Shown piece by piece: positions 57,771 to 64,000 of a stretch of 64,000 nt of DNA (the stretch's first letter is position 1; each line of letters opens with the position of its first letter). Under the pieces are notes generated by a model. That model was not told the origin of the DNA. It ran no database searches and saw nothing but the letters and a program-made list of their open reading frames with translations. A program made the translations under genes and the position numbers. Origin of the DNA: Cladophialophora immunda (Eukaryota > Ascomycota > Eurotiomycetes > Chaetothyriales > Herpotrichiellaceae); assembly GCF_000835495.1 (NCBI RefSeq), contig NW_015622545.1, positions 3,240,777 to 3,304,776 on the forward strand, in the 5' to 3' direction.

Positions 57771-60164
57771 ATGAGACAGTATCGAGATACCCAGCCAGAC
57801 CCAGGCCAAACATCCGCAACGCTGCAACGGCCACCCCTCTTTGTCGCTCAGTTACCATCCAGCAGCCATGGCAGAAGGCAGATTCAGAGGGTGTTGATCG
57901 CGAATAGAGGTGAAATCGCATGTCGAATCATCGCAACTTGTCGGAAACTAGATCTAACATCGATCGCTATCTACGCACAAGAAGACTCGTCTTCGCGCCA
58001 TGTTGCCGAGGCAGACGAGGCAGTCAATCTGGGAAGCATTAATCAAACCGGAGGAAACCCATTCTTGAATATCCCGCTTCTTGTTGATGTTGCTCGATCG
58101 CAGGGCGCTGATGCCATACATCCAGGCTATGGCTATCTCAGCGAGAACAAAGATTTCGCGGACGCCGTACGTCAAGCAGGAATGATCTTCATTGGACCAA
58201 GTTCCCAGGCCATGTCCACGCTGGGCGACAAACGCAATTCAAAGGACTACTTGAGGAAACATGCGCCCAGTGTTCCGCTCATTCCAGGATTCACAGGCTC
58301 AAGCCAGAACGTCAAAGAGTTGGAATCCGCCGCAGAAAAGGTTGGGTTTCCGGTGATGCTAAAGGCATCTGCTGGAGGTGGAGGTCGCGGGATGCGGATT
58401 GTTCGAGAGCGTTCACAACTTGCGGGTGAGCTTGCTCGCGCACAGTCAGAGGCTCAGCGTTCTTTTGGATCGAGCGACTGCATTCTCGAGAAGTACATCG
58501 AAGCGGCCAAACATGTCGAAGTCCAGATCATTGGTGACAGCCATGGCAAAGTCCTGTCGTTGTGGGAGAGAGAGTGCTCTGTTCAGCGACGGCACCAGAA
58601 GATTATCGAGGAGACGCCATCCCCATTTTTGACTCCCGAACAGAGGCAAAGAATGTGCGCAGTCGCTGTCCAAATAGGCGAACTCATTGGGTACGAGGGT
58701 GCTGGTACCGTCGAGTTTGTTGTGGACGCCAGAGACGGAAGTTTCTACTTCCTCGAAGTCAACACGCGCCTGCAAGTTGAACACCCCATCACAGAAGAGG
58801 TTACGGGCCTTGACGTTGTCTCGCTGCAATTGTTTGTGGCCGCCGGTGGATCCCTCGCCAGTCTGTCCGTTCTACAGCACATTCCGCAAAAGGGCCACGC
58901 CATCGAGTGTCGGCTCTGCGCAGAAGATCCAAGCAGTGATTTCATGCCACAGAACGGCACCATCCAACTGTGGCGGGAGTCAGACCAGTATCCATCGTCA
59001 AGAGACGTACGATACGAGACCTCTGTACAAACCGGATCCACCATATCCATTTACTTTGATTCGATGATCGCCAAAATCGTGGTGTGGGCGCCGACAAGAT
59101 CCATGGCAATCTCGAAAATGGTCAAGGTTTTGGCAAATACGGTGTGCGCAGGAGTGAAAACCAACCAGCTTTTCCTCCAGGCCTGCCTTTTGCATCAAAG
59201 CTTTCATGACCCGGCTTATACGACCTCGCTGATTCCGACGCATGTGCAGAGTCTGCTGAAAAATCCCTACACTGAATCTGTGCAAGACATGATCTCTATG
59301 CTTTCTCTGGTTCCGGGTCTTGTGCTGAGGGGTGGAGCATCTCCGCTGGCCGATGCGAGGCCTTTCAAGCACGTCACTCGAGGCTTTAGAAACCAATACT
59401 TTGACCCTGTCAATCGCAGCACAACTGTAATTGTTCCTTCAGAGCCCTCCTCCGCTCAGACACCCATTTTGTCAGTTTGGAGCGCCCACTCTCGCGGCGA
59501 GAGCGGCCACTCAAAATACGAGGCCACATTAGTCCCCATCCCAACTGATGAAAACGACCAGGCGCCGGACACCTCAAGCCGTGACCCCGAGGCCTACCAG
59601 ATATCTCGGCAGTATCATGCCATCAGCCACAAGCTCAGAGATCCATCTCTAGCCAACGCTCCACAGTACACCGTGGAATTTACAAAGTGGAAGGACATGC
59701 AAGATCCGACTGGCGACAACGCATGGAGAACCGCGTCAGTCGCCATCTCCATCAACCAATCCATCATCCACGCCCACATCGCAACAGACACACCTTCCAA
59801 CCCCGCCTCCTCCACCGCCTCGTATCAGACCGTCCTGTGCCATTTCCGCGGGCTGGGCACGTGGGTGGAATACAAGTGCTACAGCGTCCTCAACTACATG
59901 GAGAGTCTACGACAAGCCGTTGGTGGTCGCGGCGGCTCTCTGGGAGGTTCAAACTCCAAGGTCATCAAATCCCCCATGCCGTGCAAAGTCCTCTCGGTGC
60001 TCAAAGCCAACGGAGAACAAGTCAAGGCCGGCGAAGTGGTCATGGTCATTGAGAGTATGAAGATGGAGACGAACATCTGCATCAATGTGGACGGCAAGTT
60101 CATGACGGGAGTCAAGAACGGGGATGCCGTGAATGATGGCGCTGTGTTGTGCTGGGTTGAATAG
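57771..60164 (+). CDS. Biotin-dependent acyl-CoA carboxylase alpha subunit (3-methylcrotonyl-CoA carboxylase-like)
   Basis: Intronless, 797 residues. Biotin carboxylase domain from about 40 (RVLIANRGEIACRII), then HPGYGYLSENKDFA, the ATP-grasp loop KASAGGGGRGMRIV, ECSVQRRHQKIIEETPSP, EVNTRLQVEHPITEEVTGLD and the C-terminal AIECRLCAEDP. The biotinyl domain at the end has ESMKMET with the acceptor Lys at about 764; the usual Ala before MKM is Ser, as in several fungal paralogs. This subunit carboxylates biotin with ATP and bicarbonate; a beta subunit, not in this window, would transfer it to an acyl-CoA. The N-terminus (about 39 residues) is not a clear mitochondrial presequence. The acyl-CoA dehydrogenase gene 1.06 kb downstream suggests a branched-chain acyl-CoA route. 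Confidence 0.88.
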   Translation: MRQYRDTQPDPGQTSATLQRPPLFVAQLPSSSHGRRQIQRVLIANRGEIACRIIATCRKLDLTSIAIYAQEDSSSRHVAEADEAVNLGSINQTGGNPFLNIPLLVDVARSQGADAIHPGYGYLSENKDFADAVRQAGMIFIGPSSQAMSTLGDKRNSKDYLRKHAPSVPLIPGFTGSSQNVKELESAAEKVGFPVMLKASAGGGGRGMRIVRERSQLAGELARAQSEAQRSFGSSDCILEKYIEAAKHVEVQIIGDSHGKVLSLWERECSVQRRHQKIIEETPSPFLTPEQRQRMCAVAVQIGELIGYEGAGTVEFVVDARDGSFYFLEVNTRLQVEHPITEEVTGLDVVSLQLFVAAGGSLASLSVLQHIPQKGHAIECRLCAEDPSSDFMPQNGTIQLWRESDQYPSSRDVRYETSVQTGSTISIYFDSMIAKIVVWAPTRSMAISKMVKVLANTVCAGVKTNQLFLQACLLHQSFHDPAYTTSLIPTHVQSLLKNPYTESVQDMISMLSLVPGLVLRGGASPLADARPFKHVTRGFRNQYFDPVNRSTTVIVPSEPSSAQTPILSVWSAHSRGESGHSKYEATLVPIPTDENDQAPDTSSRDPEAYQISRQYHAISHKLRDPSLANAPQYTVEFTKWKDMQDPTGDNAWRTASVAISINQSIIHAHIATDTPSNPASSTASYQTVLCHFRGLGTWVEYKCYSVLNYMESLRQAVGGRGGSLGGSNSKVIKSPMPCKVLSVLKANGEQVKAGEVVMVIESMKMETNICINVDGKFMTGVKNGDAVNDGAVLCWVE

Positions 60165-61220
60165 AAGCGGGATATTATACAGTAGATAGACCATGTATAT
60201 AGAGAAAAATCCCCTTGATTGAATCGAGGTTAGTCGAGTCCTCGATACGGTGATGCTACATCTCTCCACACGAGCATTTTATCGGTATCACCTCGCATAC
60301 AGGTTACTTACTATGTATATCGGATACGAGGTATGTACTAGGTACTAGACAGCCAACCCACCGACTCTCTCTTCAAGTCGACATGTCCACTACCCACCCC
60401 CTTGCGACACGCTCTCTCGTCACGCTGTACCGTACTACGACAACTCGTACCAAGCCTCAAACACAGACCTAGTTACCTACGGGGGATGCCGAGGACTGTG
60501 CCGCCCAGGAATTATGCCTCCCTTCGTCCATCCACCTCTTACAGTACGCACCCGGCCCGCCCACGGCGCCAAGCCGGACTCGGGGTCTCCCTCGCCCCCA
60601 GGCTCCACCCCAATGAGTAGAACCTCGACTACCCATCACCATCGGCCTGTAAGACGGGATAAGCAGTCCCAGTGCCCCAGCCTAGGTAGGTAGGCATGGA
60701 CCGTGACATAATAGCACGGACACCCACATGCCTAACGTCTCATGCGTTTCATACGTAAGAAGGAGGTCCACCCAGGGAGGGTAACACCACCGAATGACCA
60801 GCACCAAGCTCAGCCTCGGCTGAGCTGAGTGAGTGAGTGAGGCCCATCCCATCCGCAGGGTGTGGATTCAAAGGCCGAGCCCCCAGACATGGAGGCTGTC
60901 CTCGCCTCTGCCCTGTCCTGCCGGGTCGAGGCCCGAGCAATGTGCTTTGGGGACGGGTGGCACCTTAAGCCTGGGTTGGGGTGAACCATAAGGACTGGCA
61001 CTCGGCTTGAGATCGGTATTTGAGAGAAAAAGATCCTAGACTTTTGTTGGACTGCTCACGCTACAGTACAAGCAGCCCTCTATGGAACGTGGGCGGAGAA
61101 ATTGATAATAAAGCATTCTTCCGGAACGCGAACTCCCACAGAAGAGGAGAAGCACACTTTCACTTTCTTGAGTCTAGACATATTGATTGATCAATTTTCG
61201 ACTGGAAAGCTTTGTTCACA
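60165..61220. other. Intergenic, about 1.06 kb
   Basis: Upstream region of the acyl-CoA dehydrogenase gene. Short simple-sequence bits only (GTAGGTAGG near 60684, GAGTGAGTGAGTGAGG near 60825-60842). The 72-codon frame at 60402-60620 has no domain. Confidence 0.45.
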
Positions 61221-62618
61221 ATGGCTCCCTCCGTCTCCCCAGCGCCCTACGCCGACCCTGCTTGGCTCTCGCGCGACGTGAGCCCCTACTACACCGCGAG
61301 CCACCGACGCCTCCAAGCCGAAGCGCGCGAATACGTCTCCACGCACATCACGCCGTTCTGCGAGGACTGGGAGCGGCAGGGCTCCGTGCCCAAGGATGTC
61401 ATCCTCACCCACGCGCGGCTGGGATACATGGCTGTCTCGATATACCCGCTTGCCGTCGCGCAGATCAAGGCTCTGGGCCAGAGGCTGCCGGGAGACATCG
61501 ACCCGGAAGAGTGGGATGGGTTCCACGACCTGATTGTGATCGACGAGATTGCCCGGTGTGGCTACCTGGGTGTCATCTGGGCGTTGAGCTGCGGTAATTC
61601 CATCGGCGCCCCGCCTCTCATAAATTTCGGAAACGAGGAGCAAAAGGCGAGATTCTTGCCGGACGTGATCGCCGGGAGATCGCGATTCTGTCTGGGAGTC
61701 ACCGAGCCAGATGGTAAATTCCCTCTCCAGCTCCTTGTCGGTACAGCATCATGTTCCTAACTCGATATAGCTGGATCAGATGTGGCGGGCATCACGACGA
61801 CGGCCGAGCGGCGCGGAGACGTCTATATCGTGAATGGCGCGAAGAAATGGATCACCAATGCCATATTTGCCGACTACTGCACCGCCGCGGTACGCACAGG
61901 TGGACCAGGCCGCGCGGGAGTCTCTGCCCTGATAATACCGCTCAATTCTCCCGGCGTGAAATGCAGCAAGATCGAAAACTCGGGTGTCAACGCCAGCGGC
62001 TCCACGTATATCGAGTTTGACGATGTCGCGGTACCTGTGACAAATCTCCTGGGCGCAGAAAACCGTGGTTTCGACATCATCATGTCAAACTTCAACCATG
62101 AAAGACTCTGGCTGGCATGTACATCCCTTCGCATGGCGCGCGTCTGCATCGAAGACGCTTATGCCCATGCGCTCCGAAGAGAAACTTTCGGCAAGCCCCT
62201 GATTGCGAACCAGGTCATCTCGGCCAAGTTTGCCGACTTTGCCCGTGACGTCGAACCGGTATATGCGTATCTAGAGTCGATTGTGTACTTGACGGAGCAC
62301 GAGCGAAAGAGAAAAACTCGAGGTCGCCCAGGAGGTGACCAGGCCGCATCCCATGGAGACCTCAATCTTGGAGGGATGATTGCCACCCTGAAGACCGGCG
62401 CCGGGCGGGTTTTAGAGCGTGTCAACCGGGACGCGCAGCAAATCATGGGCGGAGCAGGTTATTCACGCACTGGCAAGGGTGCCAGAATCGAGCAGATCAG
62501 TCGAGATGTTCGAGTTATGGTGGTGGGCGGAGGCAGCGATGAGATATTGAGCGATCTTGCCGTCAAGCTGGAGACAAAGGAGCTGCAAAGACTGACTCGT
62601 CCGTCGAGCAAGTTGTGA
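61221..62618 (+). CDS. Acyl-CoA dehydrogenase family protein
   Basis: Two exons joined across intron 61714-61770 (branch CCTAAC), 446 residues. FAD/substrate motifs: CLGVTEPD|AGSDVAGI formed by the splice, VNGAKKWITNA, an RRETFGKPL segment, QQIMGGAGYSRTG and VGGGSDEIL. The Glu in RRETFG is at the position of the catalytic base of isovaleryl-CoA dehydrogenase, while the canonical medium-chain Glu position seems to be Gly; the same pattern also occurs in other fungal FadE-like enzymes. An insert EHERKRKTRGRPGGDQAASHGD (basic and disordered, about 355-375) lies before the last helices. No PTS1 or clear mitochondrial presequence. Introduces a 2,3 double bond into an acyl-CoA using FAD; it may act just before the carboxylase encoded upstream. 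Confidence 0.9.
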
Positions 62619-62935
62619 CTTATTGTGAAGCAATCTGAATAGTATTGGAAATCGTCAGTGAGAACCAGAAAGACATATGAACGCCAAAATGTGGAATTAA
62701 AGTACAATCTTGACTGTACCTACAACAACATTAACGTAGCTGTTTCCCCCACAGCTGAACCATTCTGTCCGGTTTCTGCTGAATGAAGATTACCCTGATA
62801 TTGAGCTTCACAAGGCGATCATTGCTGTTTCACACAGGAACGGGAACCCCTCCCAGAAAATGCTCCGTTCGCATGACCCAGCTCGCACCAAGAAGGCAGC
62901 GGACTAGAAGTCACGCACGTGAAGAGGCCAGGACA
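62619..62935. other. Intergenic between convergent genes
   Basis: A 317-bp region. Only 3' flanks expected. Confidence 0.5.
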
Positions 62936-64000
62936 TCAGAATGCAGCCGACGATCTATTGGAAAACGTTTGTCGGGGGAATCCCTGCAAGCCGTTGTCTC
63001 CCATGGCTTCTGACAAAATCCCGCCCATGTCTTCTCCCAACATACGAGCGTACGTTGGAGGTAGTACACCACTAGCGGGAAACTGGCCGCCCGGAAGATT
63101 TGTGCTGTCAGAAGTCAAAGACTCGGTTATATTTGGCCGGAGGTGTCCTGTTCCGGGTAGTAAATCTGCTAGAGAAGACCTATTCTCCCCAGGGCGGATG
63201 TTCTGGGGCAACCAAGCGTAATCAAGGAGCTGCCACAGCATATTTCCGAGCGGCACAGTCACTTTCTGTGCCAGGCTCACAGGATTTGTGAGAACCCTAG
63301 CAACCCCAGGATCCAACTTGAACGACCGGAGGAGGGTGCCCTTGAGATTCAAATCAGGATACTGTCATCGTGTAGTATAGTAGGATGTCGTGCAACGTAA
63401 TCGATGCGAGTAGGAGATCATCACTTACCATGTGGCCTACATGACCCCACCGCACTGGCTCGCGCTGCAGAAACTTGAGCGCAGCTTGGAGGTGTTTCCT
63501 CGAGGTCTGCGCAATTTCTGCGTCATCACTTTTCTCATATATGCTGTGTATCACTCCTGCCGCCATTGCACAATACCCATAGAAGCTGGGATGGCTGAGA
63601 GGGCCATACGATTCCAGATCGTTTAGCAGCTCCAGGAGGTTTGTGGCGTGTCTTCGACATCGTTCCAGGGCCTCTTGCACGAAACTTAGAGGGACAGGAG
63701 CTGCATAAGCCTGGAAGAAGCGGTATAATATGAATGGATGGTTGAGTAGACAATTGTTGAGGTGATAGAGGGCATGGGAGTAGACAATGTGACTGACTTG
63801 TGACGGTGATACGGTCTCGTCAAATGAAGGTTGTCGATTTAGAGCCTCGGAAATGGTGCTGAAAGCACACGGCGAGTGGCTTTCATAGTACAGTAAAATG
63901 CTCTGTACCTCATAATACTTGGATCGTGGGTCCCAGAGGACATGGGTGGTATTCAGAGTGCGCTTCAAGCTAAATCGGATAAAGCGGCCCAGTGCCGACG
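62936..64000 (-). CDS. Fungal-specific transcription factor, C-terminal part (5' cut by window)
   Basis: Two exons visible, joined across intron 63362-63428 (donor GTAAGT, acceptor GACAG), phase 0: GHM|YPDLNLKG. The frame is open to the window edge. The visible about 330 residues fit the C-terminal half of a fungal_trans regulator: YYEVQSILLYYESHSPC, SHALYHLNNCLLNHPFILYRFFQ, YGYCAMAAGVIHSIYE and LLDYAWLPQNIRPGE. The DNA-binding end is outside the window. Its closeness to the carboxylase/dehydrogenase pair may mean local regulation. Confidence 0.75.

Noticed and set aside
1..64000. tRNA, rRNA, CRISPR or polyketide/peptide synthetase genes
   Set aside because: Looked for tRNA box B-like sequences, regular spaced repeats and megasynthase motifs by eye and found none convincing; a covariance-model search would be needed to exclude small RNAs.

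Overview
The window is nuclear DNA of a filamentous ascomycete (Pezizomycotina). Genes carry short introns of about 45-130 nt with GT..AG ends and CTAAC/CTGAC-type branch sites. There are several Zn2Cys6 regulators, an Ste6-type pheromone exporter, a secreted GH81 glucanase and a DUF3328 (UstYa-type) protein. A Eurotiomycetes/Chaetothyriales-like black yeast or relative would fit the gene content, but that is an inference from remembered family patterns, not a measurement. All gene models below were spliced by eye from reading frame, splice sites and family similarity; most assembled coding lengths were checked for divisibility by three.

Layout. 0-8 kb: end of UTP14, secreted GH81 beta-1,3-glucanase, LYR-motif (Cup1-like) mitochondrial protein, mitoribosomal protein mL41. 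8.9-12.6 kb: a divergent pair made of a trypsin-fold protease with repeated DSGYAS motifs and a membrane-anchored protein of unknown function. 13.3-18.6 kb: translation factor eIF2-gamma, then a Zn2Cys6 regulator broken by an in-frame stop. 19.6-35.2 kb: a candidate catabolic cluster of dienelactone hydrolase, Zn2Cys6 activator, PEP-mutase/isocitrate-lyase-type lyase, fused aconitase-type hydratase, enoyl-CoA hydratase, Dal5-type carboxylate transporter and FATP-type acyl-CoA synthetase. 35.9-42.4 kb: GFA-type protein, another Zn2Cys6 regulator, a MITE, a decayed membrane-protein gene and a zinc alcohol dehydrogenase. 44.3-57.1 kb: Net1/Dnt1-like nucleolar protein, WD40-cyclophilin (Cyp15/PPWD1), DUF3328 protein, Ste6-like ABC exporter and PBDC1/Ypl225w-like eEF1A chaperone. 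57.8-64 kb: biotin-dependent acyl-CoA carboxylase alpha subunit, acyl-CoA dehydrogenase and the 3' part of a further fungal transcription factor.

The strongest candidate for something new is the 19.6-35.2 kb cluster. Its enzymes fit hydration/isomerisation plus C-C cleavage of an alkyl-substituted di- or tricarboxylate, with transport and CoA activation. The exact palindrome-like 9-mer TCGGTCCGA occurs four times in intergenic DNA upstream of cluster genes (21231, 28852, 32924, 32934) and I found it nowhere else in the window, which suggests an operator for the cluster regulator. The second candidate is the protease/membrane-protein pair at 8.9-12.6 kb. Its true 3' exon is reached through a GC-AG intron, one of three proposed GC-AG introns in the window.
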